Source: Methanobacteriota archaeon (lineage in GTDB: Archaea; Thermoplasmatota; Poseidoniia; Poseidoniales; Poseidoniaceae). Taken from it: a DNA stretch of 53,948 bases. The stretch spans positions 1 through 53,948 of the forward strand of contig NZRR01000010.1 in NCBI GenBank assembly GCA_002696315.1. Reading direction: 5' to 3'. The notes under the pieces were generated by a model. That model worked only from the letters and a program-made list of their open reading frames with translations, made no database searches and had not been told where the DNA came from. Below are positions 36,179-44,979 of this stretch, piece after piece (position 1 is the first letter of the stretch; each line of letters opens with the position of its first letter). The translations under genes and the position numbers were made by a program.

Positions 36179-37549
36179 TTAAGATAAATATTTTTCAACT
36201 AAATGTGAATTTTGTTGCTTTAATTCTTGATGTTCTTGCATCCATTCAGTAGCACGATCAATACAGATTTGTTTCATCTCACCTGCTAAAATTTTTCCTG
36301 AGCGATAACCTTCATTTAATTCTCTTAAGATCCCATCGTCTTCTTCAAAAAAGTACATCAAATATTGATAAGCAACATCTATATCTGGATTTCCTCCATG
36401 TAGTCTGTGTTCTTCAATAGTGTTCTTACCTCCTGAAAAAGCAGATTTTATTTTCTTTTCAATGGTCTTTACATCGTCTGTAAGAAAAATCGTAGTGTTC
36501 GGCTTACTGGAACTCATTTTATCACCTGTCATCCCAATAGCAAATTTATGATATGTGCTTGAAGGTTGTAACAATCCAAGTCCTCCCATTTTACGTTCTA
36601 ATTTTAGTAAAGTAGATTTTACATCATCATAATCTGCTACTGTCGCAGAAGGAATTGCGAGAGTTCCATGTTTTGGATTTTTAATTAAATCTGAAAATCC
36701 AATTCTAGATAAATTTGAGGTAAGTTCTGAAAATAGATTTCCCCTTACTTCGCGATTTATTTTACCATTAGCTGAGATCCCTAACATATGTGAATTATCG
36801 TCTTGGACGGATAAAGAAATATTAATACCTCCATTTTTCCCGTACTTTAGATTAAACCAGTTAGATTTCGAAGTTAAACCTCTTGTTAATCTAATATGTG
36901 GGTCTTGGTCAATTCCAACAGGAACTACAATAGGCCTTAAACCGCCAAATTCATCCAACATTGGGTGAACAATATCGCCAACTTGTACTAATGGTGCTTG
37001 TACATGCGCTAGGTTTGTTTCTCCATTAAATCCATAAATTGCTTCCATCTCAGATAAATTTGTTTTCTTACCAAGAGTAAATCCAATTCTCTGGACTATT
37101 GGCCTATTAGATTGGAAATAAATATTTGTTTTATCGGGGTCAATTCCCATTGCTGCATAATTTGAAATATATTCTTCTAAAGCATTTTTTCTACATTCTT
37201 CTAGAGACAAACCTCTTGTTGCATGTGCCTCTAAATCGGCAACCGCAATTGTAACATCTGCTCCCAAATCTTGAAACCATCTAACCTGATCAATAACCAT
37301 TTTATGACCTAAATGCATTCTTCCAGAGGGCATTAATCCAGTTAAGACACCGAAAGAATTTCCTTTGGACTTGGCTCTTAAAATTACATCTAAATCTCTG
37401 TGAGCAAATATTATTTTTCTGCGATGAAGCATCGATGGATTTGAAAGAGTATCCAAATTTATAGACTCTAATCCGAATTGATCAATTATCCTTTGATAAT
37501 CAGTCGATTGAGACGACGACCAAGGGTCAATTCGAATGTCTCCGCCCAT
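36179..37549 (-). CDS. trpS: Tryptophanyl-tRNA synthetase (archaeal type)
   Basis: Class I synthetase that charges tRNA-Trp, 456 residues, of the archaeal/eukaryotic branch. Marks in order: the IDPWSSS and DYQRIIDQFG opening typical of this branch, TGLMPSGRMHLGHK (HIGH motif), the PVGIDQDPHIRLTR stretch, and GDKMSSSKP (KMSKS motif) near residue 340. The C-terminus is the helical anticodon-binding domain. ATG start; upstream is a 146-base gap to the opposite-strand saccharopine-dehydrogenase-like gene. Confidence 0.94.
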   Translation of the reverse strand: MGGDIRIDPWSSSQSTDYQRIIDQFGLESINLDTLSNPSMLHRRKIIFAHRDLDVILRAKSKGNSFGVLTGLMPSGRMHLGHKMVIDQVRWFQDLGADVTIAVADLEAHATRGLSLEECRKNALEEYISNYAAMGIDPDKTNIYFQSNRPIVQRIGFTLGKKTNLSEMEAIYGFNGETNLAHVQAPLVQVGDIVHPMLDEFGGLRPIVVPVGIDQDPHIRLTRGLTSKSNWFNLKYGKNGGINISLSVQDDNSHMLGISANGKINREVRGNLFSELTSNLSRIGFSDLIKNPKHGTLAIPSATVADYDDVKSTLLKLERKMGGLGLLQPSSTYHKFAIGMTGDKMSSSKPNTTIFLTDDVKTIEKKIKSAFSGGKNTIEEHRLHGGNPDIDVAYQYLMYFFEEDDGILRELNEGYRSGKILAGEMKQICIDRATEWMQEHQELKQQNSHLVEKYLS

Positions 37550-37695
37550 ATTCTCAACCCACGGTCGAAGTTATAGGAAATCAAGACTTCTACGCGAAAA
37601 ATAATAAAAGTTGCAATTCACGACTAAATTCCAAAATCTAAATTCAAGATTTAAAAATCCATAACTCAATAAACAAGTTATGATTATTAGTTATC

Positions 37696-38766
37696 ATGGC
37701 AGAAATCATTGCGTTAGGTTGTGGCCTAGTTGGTGAATATGTAATCAACGAACTAATTGATGATGGACACGATTTAACTGTGATTGGTCTTGAAATTCCT
37801 GATTCACTAGAAGGAAGATGTACAACAATTAAGTCAGATGCTCTAAAATATGTTGAAACAATAAATAATAATTCATTAATTATCAATATGCTGCCTGGAG
37901 AAATTGGAAATTCCGTTAGAAGAATATTACTAGAAAAAAAATCAGATATTGTTGACTTAGCATTTACAATTGAAGATCCACGAAAATATGATGATTTAGC
38001 TAAAGAGAACGATTGTACATTAGTTTATGATGTAGGTATTGCTCCAGGATATTCAAATCTATTAATAGCCAAGGCTATTCAAGAATTAGGAGAATTAGAA
38101 GAGTGTAAAATTAGAGTTGGAGGAATTCCTTCTAAACCTGATAATAATTGGTCTTATATGGCTCCTTTCAGTCCTTCAGATGTTATTGAAGAATATGAAA
38201 GACCTGCAAGAATTATTAAAAATTTCAAATATATTGAAGTTCCTGCTATTTCAGATTTACATGAAATAGATTATGAAGACATCACAGAAGGTAAAGTACA
38301 GACATTACAAGCATTTTTGACAGATGGTTTGAGAAGTTTACTGGATTATGGGAATTGCAGAAATATGTCTGAATATACACTAAGATGGCCAGGACATATA
38401 GAAAAATTTGTTCAAATTCAAAATCAGGGGATGTTAGCTGGAAATGAACGTTCTGAAACCATTTCTAAATTAATTAAAGAGTGGAAATTCATCAAAAATA
38501 AAGAGGAATTTACAATTTTAGATGTTATTGCAGAATCTAATTCAAAGAAGAAAAGATGGATTGTATACGATGAAGGAAAAGACAATATTTCATCGATGGC
38601 CAGAACTACTGGATTAGTAACCCTAGGTTTTGTTGACGAAATCTTGAATGGTAATATTCCTAAAGGTGTTTTCGCCCCTGAAGAAGTACAGAATATCGTT
38701 GGATTAACTGAAAGAATCACTACCAAACTAATAGATAATGGAATACAAATTACAGAATCATTCTGA
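37696..38766 (+). CDS. Saccharopine dehydrogenase-like oxidoreductase
   Basis: A 356-residue NAD(P)-binding protein of the saccharopine/lysine-6-dehydrogenase family. An N-terminal Rossmann fold has ALGCGLVGEYV at residues 6-16; the family signatures YDVGIAPGYSNLL, GGIPSKP and LRWPGH follow in order. Such enzymes act on saccharopine, lysine, or carboxynorspermidine-type imines. The substrate is uncertain, although polyamine (carboxynorspermidine) and lysine metabolism both fit. The gene is divergent from trpS, and its last 9 bases overlap the opposing secreted-protein gene. Confidence 0.8.
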   Translation: MAEIIALGCGLVGEYVINELIDDGHDLTVIGLEIPDSLEGRCTTIKSDALKYVETINNNSLIINMLPGEIGNSVRRILLEKKSDIVDLAFTIEDPRKYDDLAKENDCTLVYDVGIAPGYSNLLIAKAIQELGELEECKIRVGGIPSKPDNNWSYMAPFSPSDVIEEYERPARIIKNFKYIEVPAISDLHEIDYEDITEGKVQTLQAFLTDGLRSLLDYGNCRNMSEYTLRWPGHIEKFVQIQNQGMLAGNERSETISKLIKEWKFIKNKEEFTILDVIAESNSKKKRWIVYDEGKDNISSMARTTGLVTLGFVDEILNGNIPKGVFAPEEVQNIVGLTERITTKLIDNGIQITESF

Positions 38767-40014
38767 CTCGTTTAAAGATTGTTCTTTTTGGTCATTTAAT
38801 ATTAAATGACGTGTATATGCTACAGCACCAATTCCTGCCCCAGCAGCAATAATTACCAAAACCCAACTAAAGTCCTCAACTTCTTGAGGCTCTACTAACC
38901 AAGTAAATACTAACGGAGACTCATCAAATTTCATTGACCATTTGAATAAATCTATTGTATGATGTCCAGAGATTGTCAATGCCCAAGAATGATTATTGAA
39001 ATATCGTGGTTTACTTTCTAAAATACAATCTTCTTGGTTTAATGAATTACAATCATCCGATTTTAATTTAATTTCAGAATTATTTTCCATAATTACAGTA
39101 GCATTCTGATTACTTTTCAGAGTTATCCACAAATTATTACCCTCTTGTCTCCATCCAGAGATTAATGTTTTATTTTCAATCCCAAGTTCTTGTAATTCAA
39201 CTCCGTTTGAAAATACATTTATCACTGAATTATTACTAATATCAATCCCTCTAGTTACTGGTACGTTCCACGCTAATGATTCTGATTCAGAACCTAAATT
39301 CATAACTCTCCATTCATTCATATTATCAGAAATTAATTCAAATTCATCATTTAATCTATGAAAATCATATGAATATGCTTCACCCCAAGCGGTATACCAT
39401 GCATTTTGAGATTCCAACCAATCAATAAGCTCACCATTAGTCCTGACTTTTAAATCTGCAATTTGTGCCTGCCAATGTAAATTAATCATAGCCCCTTGTG
39501 TAGCTAATTCTTTGATTTCTTCCAATGGTGTAATCTTTTGCTCAAGACTTCCACTAGATCCTAAATTCCACCAATCTGAATTATTCAAAGGTATATCATT
39601 TCCATCATGCCAAGCAGTATTCTCGTAATTTGTATCCAATCCATGAACAGTAAATCCTTCACCAAATAATGCTTCATGATCACTTGAATCAAAATTTGGA
39701 TTTTCCGACATATCTACTCCAAAAGAAAGCGGTGCATCCCCCCACCGAGAAGCATTTGTTCTCTCCATCAAATATTTTTTACATTCCATTGCTGTAGTTT
39801 TAGGCATAAATTCTAAATTAAGCGTAGGCATTCCTTGACAGCCTAATTCATCACCTGAAGCAATCCTCCCATCTTTAGTAAACCAATCAGCATCTAACCA
39901 ACCATCTTCTTTCCATTCTGAAGAAGCACCGACTAAAGGCAAAGCAATTGGAAGAATCAGCAAGCATAATACAAGATTTACAATCCCTCTTGAATGTGAT
40001 GATGATTCTGCCAT
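38758..40014 (-). CDS. Secreted, C-terminally membrane-anchored protein, unknown
   Basis: A 418-residue surface protein not recognised. A signal peptide spans about residues 10-32 (VNLVLCLLILPIALPLVGA), an extracellular domain of about 330 residues has several cysteines (LGCQGMP, AMECKKYL, DCNSLNQEDC) likely in disulfides, and one membrane helix lies near 382-402 before a short polar tail. The first half (FGVDMSENPNFDSSDH, HGLDTNYEN) reads like an enzyme-like or ligand-binding fold, but no catalytic motif is clear. ATG at 40014 is chosen over an upstream start at 40065 because it places the signal peptide correctly. It is divergent from plsC. Confidence 0.6.
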   Translation of the reverse strand: MAESSSHSRGIVNLVLCLLILPIALPLVGASSEWKEDGWLDADWFTKDGRIASGDELGCQGMPTLNLEFMPKTTAMECKKYLMERTNASRWGDAPLSFGVDMSENPNFDSSDHEALFGEGFTVHGLDTNYENTAWHDGNDIPLNNSDWWNLGSSGSLEQKITPLEEIKELATQGAMINLHWQAQIADLKVRTNGELIDWLESQNAWYTAWGEAYSYDFHRLNDEFELISDNMNEWRVMNLGSESESLAWNVPVTRGIDISNNSVINVFSNGVELQELGIENKTLISGWRQEGNNLWITLKSNQNATVIMENNSEIKLKSDDCNSLNQEDCILESKPRYFNNHSWALTISGHHTIDLFKWSMKFDESPLVFTWLVEPQEVEDFSWVLVIIAAGAGIGAVAYTRHLILNDQKEQSLNESE

Positions 40015-40101
40015 ATCCCGTCGACTGAAAATGGTATCAAAATTGTATCTATCAATGACAATCATAAAAAAAGTAAAAACCTATGATAAAAAAGAGCAAG
40101 C

Positions 40102-40887
40102 ATGGGTTCTGAAAAAGCCAGAAATAATGCTTTAGTTAAATTAACCGACAAAATAAGAATAAAACCCCATATTTTCAAAAATTTCAATACTCCTGTATAC
40201 ACATTCCTGAGATTAATTTTTGGTCAATTATTTCGTTCTATTTTTCCAGCAAATTTCACAGGATTAAACAATATACCTAAGAAAGGTCCTGTCATTTTTG
40301 CTTCAAACCATCTTTCTCATGTTGATCCAATTTTCATGATTGCTGGTTCGAGAAGAAAACTTCATTTCCTAGCCAAACACGAGCATTTTGAAAGATTCGT
40401 TACTAGATTTGTTGTTTCATCAACCGGACAAATAAAAACAGTAAGAGAAGAAGGAGGAGGTGATGCATTATCTACTGCAAGCGGCATCCTAGACAGTGGT
40501 AGATGTATGGGTATCTTCCCAGAGGGGACAAGATCAAGAAATTTACAGCCTCCTTTTTTAGGTAAAGGGAAAACTGGAATAGCAAGATTAGCAGCTTCTT
40601 ATCCCAATGTTTTAATTATCCCTGTAGTTTGTGAAGGAACAAGAAATTTTATGCAACCTAAAAAGCATAAATTTCCAAGATTTTGGAGACCTGTGACTTT
40701 TCATTTTGGAAAAGCCATTACGTGGAAAGAATGGATTTATCACGAAAAGGGAGGTAACTTGAATGAGGAGCAAATTTATGAATTAGCTGATCAAGATTCT
40801 GAAAAGCAAAAAGAAAAATTAAGTGAATTATATAGACGATTTACAGATCAATTTATGATAACTCTGAAAAATATGGGTGCTGCTTGA
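40102..40887 (+). CDS. plsC: PlsC-family acyltransferase
   Basis: A 261-residue 1-acyl-glycerol-3-phosphate acyltransferase-family protein, which normally adds a fatty acyl chain to lysophosphatidate in bacterial lipid synthesis. The catalytic HX4D pair is His70 and Asp75 (NHLSHVD), the second block is IFPEGTRS with Glu141, and downstream IIPVVCEGT is typical of the family. Hydrophobic segments near residues 30-55 suggest membrane association. Archaeal lipids are isoprenoid ethers, so an acyltransferase of this type here is notable; its actual acceptor is not known. thyA follows after 42 bases. Confidence 0.88.
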   Translation: MGSEKARNNALVKLTDKIRIKPHIFKNFNTPVYTFLRLIFGQLFRSIFPANFTGLNNIPKKGPVIFASNHLSHVDPIFMIAGSRRKLHFLAKHEHFERFVTRFVVSSTGQIKTVREEGGGDALSTASGILDSGRCMGIFPEGTRSRNLQPPFLGKGKTGIARLAASYPNVLIIPVVCEGTRNFMQPKKHKFPRFWRPVTFHFGKAITWKEWIYHEKGGNLNEEQIYELADQDSEKQKEKLSELYRRFTDQFMITLKNMGAA

Positions 40888-40900
40888 CGAAATACTTAAT
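40888..40900 (+). promoter_or_regulatory. Candidate archaeal promoter (BRE/TATA) for thyA
   Basis: CGAAA followed by TACTTAAT directly after the plsC stop, about 30 bases upstream of the thyA ATG. The layout (purine-rich BRE next to an AT-rich TATA element) fits a start site near 40922. The same CGAAATA word precedes the gene at 44146. It is a by-eye call. Confidence 0.35.
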
Positions 40901-40929
40901 TGACTTCGGACAACTAACACTGTAAGAAC

Positions 40930-41724
40930 ATGGAGCAATATCTCGAGCTAATGCGACGTATTCTTGATGAAGGAATACATAAAGAAGACCGTACCGGAAC
41001 GGGGACCATCTCTGTTTTTGGACATCAAATGCGGTTTGATTTATCTAAAGGATTTCCAATGGTGACTACTAAAAAACTTCATTTAAAATCAATTATTCAT
41101 GAATTATTATGGTTTCTAAAAGGAGATACAAACGTAGAATATCTTCAACAAAATGGTGTTAGAATTTGGAATGAATGGGCTGATGATGAAGGTGATTTAG
41201 GCCCCGTATATGGACAACAATGGAGAAAATGGGAATCAAAAGAAGGAGAAATAATTGATCAAGTGGAAAATGCGATCAAAGCGATTAAAGAGAATCCAAA
41301 TTCTAGAAGAATAATAGTAAGTGCTTGGAATGTAGGTGAATTAGATGAAATGGCATTGATGCCATGTCATGCATTTTTCCAATTTTATGTAGCTAATGGG
41401 AAATTATCATGTCAATTATATCAAAGAAGTGCTGATGTTTTCCTAGGGGTGCCTTTTAACATTGCTTCTTACAGTCTTTTGACCTTGATGATGGCTCAAA
41501 TTACCAATTTAGAGCCTGGAGAATTTGTACATACTTTAGGTGATGCTCACTTATACAATAACCATATTGATCAAGCAAAAATGCAATTAGATAGAACACC
41601 AATGAAATTACCAACAATTCAAATTAATAAAGAAATTACAAATATAGATGAATTTACATTTGATGATTTCACCGTTATAGATTATGAACACCACCCGCAT
41701 ATCAAAGCCCCAATATCGATATAA
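40930..41724 (+). CDS. thyA: Thymidylate synthase ThyA
   Basis: Makes dTMP from dUMP using methylenetetrahydrofolate, which is oxidised to dihydrofolate. The 264 residues are exactly the bacterial length. Key segments are [13 protein letters not shown] near residue 20 (dUMP phosphate arginine), [10 protein letters not shown], catalytic Cys146 in MPCHAFFQF, and [17 protein letters not shown]. Because ThyA produces dihydrofolate, it needs a dihydrofolate reductase, and folA follows after 8 bases. The pair forms a standard bacterial-like unit. Confidence 0.97.
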   Translation: MEQYLELMRRILDEGIHKEDRTGTGTISVFGHQMRFDLSKGFPMVTTKKLHLKSIIHELLWFLKGDTNVEYLQQNGVRIWNEWADDEGDLGPVYGQQWRKWESKEGEIIDQVENAIKAIKENPNSRRIIVSAWNVGELDEMALMPCHAFFQFYVANGKLSCQLYQRSADVFLGVPFNIASYSLLTLMMAQITNLEPGEFVHTLGDAHLYNNHIDQAKMQLDRTPMKLPTIQINKEITNIDEFTFDDFTVIDYEHHPHIKAPISI

Positions 41725-41732
41725 GTGATTTT

Positions 41733-42227
41733 ATGGAAATTACTTTGATAGCAGCATTTGATAATAATCAAGCAATTGGAAAAGAAGGGGATTTGCCTTG
41801 GCGACTTAGTTCTGATTTGAAACATTTTAAAAAAATTACAACGGGAAATACAATTGTAATGGGAAGAAAAACTTTTGATTCTATTGGAAGAGCTTTACCT
41901 AATAGAAAAAATGTAGTTTTAACCAGAAATAAAAATTGGAAAAATAAGGAAGTCATTACAATTAACCACCCTGATGAAATTATATCCATTTGTAAAAATG
42001 AGAATGAAGTATTCATTATCGGAGGTGCAGAAATTTATGAAGTATTTTTAAAAATTGCAACAAAAATGATACTAAGTTTAGTTGATACAGAAGTAGAATT
42101 TGCCGATGCATTTTTCCCTGACTTTGAAGATAAAGATTGGGAAATAGTCAAACAATCAAAAGTTATTAAAGAAGAAAATGATGATTTTTTCTATAAAATC
42201 GTCACATTTAAGAAATTACTCAAATAA
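41733..42227 (+). CDS. folA: Dihydrofolate reductase
   Basis: Reduces dihydrofolate to tetrahydrofolate with NADPH, closing the cycle opened by ThyA. The 164 residues show AIGKEGDLPWRL near 15-26 (substrate loop), the acid at Asp30 region (SSDLKHFKK), MGRKTFDSIGRALPNRKNVV (NADPH site), and FIIGGAEIY. Length and motifs are those of bacterial DHFR. It lies 8 bases downstream of thyA and is almost certainly co-transcribed. The last 12 bases overlap the opposing mtnP gene. Confidence 0.95.
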   Translation: MEITLIAAFDNNQAIGKEGDLPWRLSSDLKHFKKITTGNTIVMGRKTFDSIGRALPNRKNVVLTRNKNWKNKEVITINHPDEIISICKNENEVFIIGGAEIYEVFLKIATKMILSLVDTEVEFADAFFPDFEDKDWEIVKQSKVIKEENDDFFYKIVTFKKLLK

Positions 42228-43010
42228 TTTGCTTAATGAATATACGACTGGATCTGACCTCGAAGTTGCCTTTGATGAAATTTTATTATGATCTAATTTA
42301 GCAATTGGATTTGAGGGGTCTAATCCCGCAGCATAATTCCCAGCAATTAAAATCGCAGAAAATTTATGTCCTTTTTCTGCCATTAGTTTTGCTTCAGGAG
42401 CTAAAGTCATCCCTACACAATCTCCACCCAATTTTGAAATTGCTTTTATTTCGGCAGGTGTTTCAAACTGAGGTCCTGAACTAAACCAATATGTCAAAAG
42501 GAAGTTTTCATCTTTTAATTCTGATAGGTGAGGTTGGGACTCTCTAAGTGATTTCAATAAATTTTTGTTTAAATCTTTATCAAAAGGTGTAGTCATAGAA
42601 GTAAATTCAGCATCGTTGTTGTGAAAACTAAATGATTTGCCACTAAAATCAATATATTGATTTGCTAAACCAACCATTCCCGGAATGAAATCTTGATTAA
42701 TTGCTCCTACAGAACAAACTGCAACAGTAAATTCAACATTACAAGATAGAATTGCATAAACATTCGCTAAATGATTTATTTCATGTGGTGTTTTAGTTTT
42801 ACCATTCAAATTATGGTGTCTTTGAAGAAAAAATACCTTACAGAGTTCTTTTTCTTTTTCAAAATCAAAAACTGTAATAGGCACTTCCCCATAAGGTGTT
42901 TCTACGATTAAATCTGTGTTGTTTTTCAAATTCCAAAAAGACGTTAATTCGGAATTTTTAGAATACAAACCGAATAAACCAGTCCCACCAATTAAACCAA
43001 TTCTCTTCAT
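42216..43010 (-). CDS. mtnP: Methylthioadenosine/purine nucleoside phosphorylase family
   Basis: Cleaves a 6-substituted purine nucleoside (methylthioadenosine, methylthioinosine or a nucleoside) with phosphate, in purine salvage and sulfur recycling. The 264 residues have LIGGTGL at the N-terminus (phosphate), an FLQRHHNL segment, GPQFETPAEI and VGMTLAPEA. The C-terminal base-binding site reads GNYAAGL, as in enzymes that prefer 6-oxopurines, unlike the aspartates of true MTA phosphorylases, so methylthioinosine or inosine is as likely as MTA. Start ATG 43010 has GAGG 8 bases ahead; a GTG at 43037 overlapping the S3Ae stop is the alternative. Confidence 0.85.
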   Translation of the reverse strand: MKRIGLIGGTGLFGLYSKNSELTSFWNLKNNTDLIVETPYGEVPITVFDFEKEKELCKVFFLQRHHNLNGKTKTPHEINHLANVYAILSCNVEFTVAVCSVGAINQDFIPGMVGLANQYIDFSGKSFSFHNNDAEFTSMTTPFDKDLNKNLLKSLRESQPHLSELKDENFLLTYWFSSGPQFETPAEIKAISKLGGDCVGMTLAPEAKLMAEKGHKFSAILIAGNYAAGLDPSNPIAKLDHNKISSKATSRSDPVVYSLSKLFE

Positions 43011-43023
43011 GAGGGTTCCCTCA
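43010..43023 (-). promoter_or_regulatory. Inverted repeat over the mtnP ribosome-binding site
   Basis: On the mtnP strand TGAGG-GAAC-CCTCA forms a 5-bp stem whose left arm is the GAGG ribosome-binding sequence and whose right arm runs into the start codon. It may reduce initiation or couple it to translation of S3Ae upstream. The pairing is visible; the effect is inference. Confidence 0.3.
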
Positions 43024-43033
43024 GATAATTTAC

Positions 43034-43987
43034 TCACTCTCCAGTAAGTCTTCCAATCAAATCAGATTTTTTACCAGAAACAGGTTTTCCTGCCTCTTTG
43101 AGTAATTCCTTTAATTGTGGAACTGTCATAGACTCATAGTCTATTGATTTCTCTGAATCTTCCTGAGCAGACACAATTCCTTCTTTTTCATCTGAAATTT
43201 CTTCGGAAGAGGATTCTGAAACTTTTTCGCTTATTGATTCCATTGCTTCTGCAGCTTCAAGAATTGAGGATGTTTCTTCTTCACCAGATTCAGCTGCTTC
43301 TTTTCTGGCCTTTAATTCCGCTTCAGCTTTTTGTTCTGCAGCATGAATTTCATCTAAGGTAGGTCCTTCTGAACTTACTACTCCAGTTTTCAGTAACTGA
43401 CTTTTTGCGATTACTGCTGAACGAACTTTCGCAATTGAATTTAATGCCTTTACCATAGTAGTTTCCATATCAGAACCTAATATTGCTTTCTGTAGTGCAG
43501 GATATGTACATGATGATCCAAATGTTGTAATAATTTCAGTAACCGTCCTTCTCATAACCTTCTTCATACTACTTGTAACTCTTCCTTCTGTTACAATTAG
43601 TGGCTTTAATCTAACTAAATAACCATCATTAGTTACTACATCAATCACAGCATCTACTTTACCTCTGTAACGTCTAATTTGTCTTCTAATGTGATCATTT
43701 TGGTGAGCATGCCCCACAAATTCTGTAATTGCATCTTGATTAACGACCTCAACAATTCTAAAATTTAACTTTACATGCATTTTTGTAAAATCTCCATCAA
43801 ATTCTTGCTGAGTAGTTTGGAAAATTCTACCTTCAACGAATTGCTCGTTTTCTCCTATAGTTTCCCCTATTTTCTTATAATGCCAAGGGTTTCTGGGGGC
43901 TCTAATTGAAAAAATTCTTTTCGCTTTCCACTTGTCTCTCTGCTTTCTAGCTAGATTTCGGGATTGTGCACTAGATCTTACAGCCAT
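43034..43987 (-). CDS. rps3ae: 30S ribosomal protein S3Ae with a C-terminal SAP domain
   Basis: Archaeal/eukaryotic small-subunit ribosomal protein eS1 (S3Ae), 317 residues. The ribosomal part (about 1-200) is typical: KWKAKRIFSI, the GHAHQNDHIRRQIRRYRGKVD stretch, and the RRTVTEIITTF segment. After residue 200 comes a low-complexity acidic, serine- and glutamate-rich linker (EEETSSILEAAE), and at 283-316 a SAP-type helix pair (MTVPQLKELLKEAGKPVSGKKS). The extra tail makes it about 110 residues longer than usual. The same SAP motif opens the M28 peptidase in this window. The mtnP gene follows. Confidence 0.93.
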   Translation of the reverse strand: MAVRSSAQSRNLARKQRDKWKAKRIFSIRAPRNPWHYKKIGETIGENEQFVEGRIFQTTQQEFDGDFTKMHVKLNFRIVEVVNQDAITEFVGHAHQNDHIRRQIRRYRGKVDAVIDVVTNDGYLVRLKPLIVTEGRVTSSMKKVMRRTVTEIITTFGSSCTYPALQKAILGSDMETTMVKALNSIAKVRSAVIAKSQLLKTGVVSSEGPTLDEIHAAEQKAEAELKARKEAAESGEEETSSILEAAEAMESISEKVSESSSEEISDEKEGIVSAQEDSEKSIDYESMTVPQLKELLKEAGKPVSGKKSDLIGRLTGE

Positions 43988-44097
43988 AGGTATCTCACTC
44001 AGTGTAGCGCCTCTGCGACCTAAGACGCATATATGAATTGCATGGTAAAATTGTATTTCAAAATTTTTAATTTAATTACAGCAAAAGATGTTTTTTT

Positions 44098-44110
44098 CGA
44101 AATAAAAAAG
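44098..44110 (+). promoter_or_regulatory. Candidate archaeal promoter for the COG1325 gene
   Basis: CGAAATAAAAAAG, a BRE-like CGAAA followed by an AT-rich element, 36 bases upstream of the ATG at 44146. It predicts transcription start near 44131. It shares CGAAATA with the element upstream of thyA. By-eye call. Confidence 0.35.
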
Positions 44111-44145
44111 AATCATATATTCACTGCATACCCCCTTGTAATAAC

Positions 44146-44610
44146 ATGCCAATACACACATTATCGTGTTCAACCACGGCTTCTGGTCTTCATGATTTAG
44201 ATTTAATTATACAAAGCTTAGAATGGTTATGCGATAAAAAACAGGTAGTAAAACTAGAGAAAACAACATCATTTCACGGTTCGCCAATAACACTATTGAC
44301 AATTAAACTTTCCAGAAGTCAATCAAGATTAACATTATCAAGGTTAGGAGAAAATGTATTAAGATTATTAATAAATGAAAAAAATGAGAGATTAGATGAT
44401 GAAAATAGATTACATTTTAGATTAAGTCAAAATGAACTTGTGAGAGGTAAAATAAGATTAGCTAACGGTAACGAAGACATCATCAAAATGACTGCAAAAA
44501 TAGAGGTTTATCCTGGAGAAAAACCTCAAGACGTTCTATTAAAATTACTAACTGAGTCTCTAGAACGTTGTACAAGAAGAGGCTGGTTAGAGTCTCCACC
44601 TCTGGACTGA
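44146..44610 (+). CDS. COG1325-type RNA-binding/exosome-associated protein
   Basis: A 154-residue protein matching the archaeal COG1325 pattern, predicted exosome subunit or RNA-binding factor. Readable marks are FHGSPITLLTIKLSRS near residue 43-58, then ERLDDENRLHFRLSQNELVRGKIRL and AKIEVYPGEKPQDVLLKLL. The family neighbours exosome and proteasome genes in many archaea and probably binds RNA. The N-terminal CSTTASGLHDLDLIIQSL is slightly divergent from the family opening. It is divergent from the S3Ae gene and has its own candidate promoter. Confidence 0.75.
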   Translation: MPIHTLSCSTTASGLHDLDLIIQSLEWLCDKKQVVKLEKTTSFHGSPITLLTIKLSRSQSRLTLSRLGENVLRLLINEKNERLDDENRLHFRLSQNELVRGKIRLANGNEDIIKMTAKIEVYPGEKPQDVLLKLLTESLERCTRRGWLESPPLD

Positions 44611-44690
44611 TACTGATAGGAAATTATGATAATTAAGCTTGTTAAAATACAACTCTTTATATCAAACACGACATAGGGGCGGATGATAAT

Positions 44691-44969
44691 ATGACACATG
44701 TAGTTGTAAGTGGATGCGTAGATTGTAAGTATCAAGAATGTGTAGCAGTTTGTCCTGTAGATGCATTTAGAGAAGCTGAAACATATCTTGTTATCGATCC
44801 TGATGAATGTATAGATTGTGGAGCTTGTATACCCGAATGTCCAATCGAAGCTATATTTGCAGATTGTGATGTTCCCGAAGAAGAATTAGAATGGATAGAC
44901 AGAAATGAAAGAGAAGCTGCTGATTTAGAAGTTGCAACAGGAGATTCTCCAGTCTTAGCAGATGATTAG
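44691..44969 (+). CDS. fdxA: 7Fe ferredoxin (FdxA-like)
   Basis: A small electron carrier of 92 residues with one [3Fe-4S] and one [4Fe-4S] cluster. Cysteine spacing matches bacterial FdxA (Azotobacter type): Cys9, Cys17 and Cys50 for the 3Fe cluster, with Cys12 spare, and Cys21, Cys40, Cys43, Cys46 for the 4Fe cluster ([26 protein letters not shown]). The tail is acidic. It looks bacterial rather than archaeal. Its last bases overlap an alternative pdxS start. Donor and acceptor are unknown. Confidence 0.9.
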   Translation: MTHVVVSGCVDCKYQECVAVCPVDAFREAETYLVIDPDECIDCGACIPECPIEAIFADCDVPEEELEWIDRNEREAADLEVATGDSPVLADD

Positions 44970-44979
44970 AGGTGAAAAA

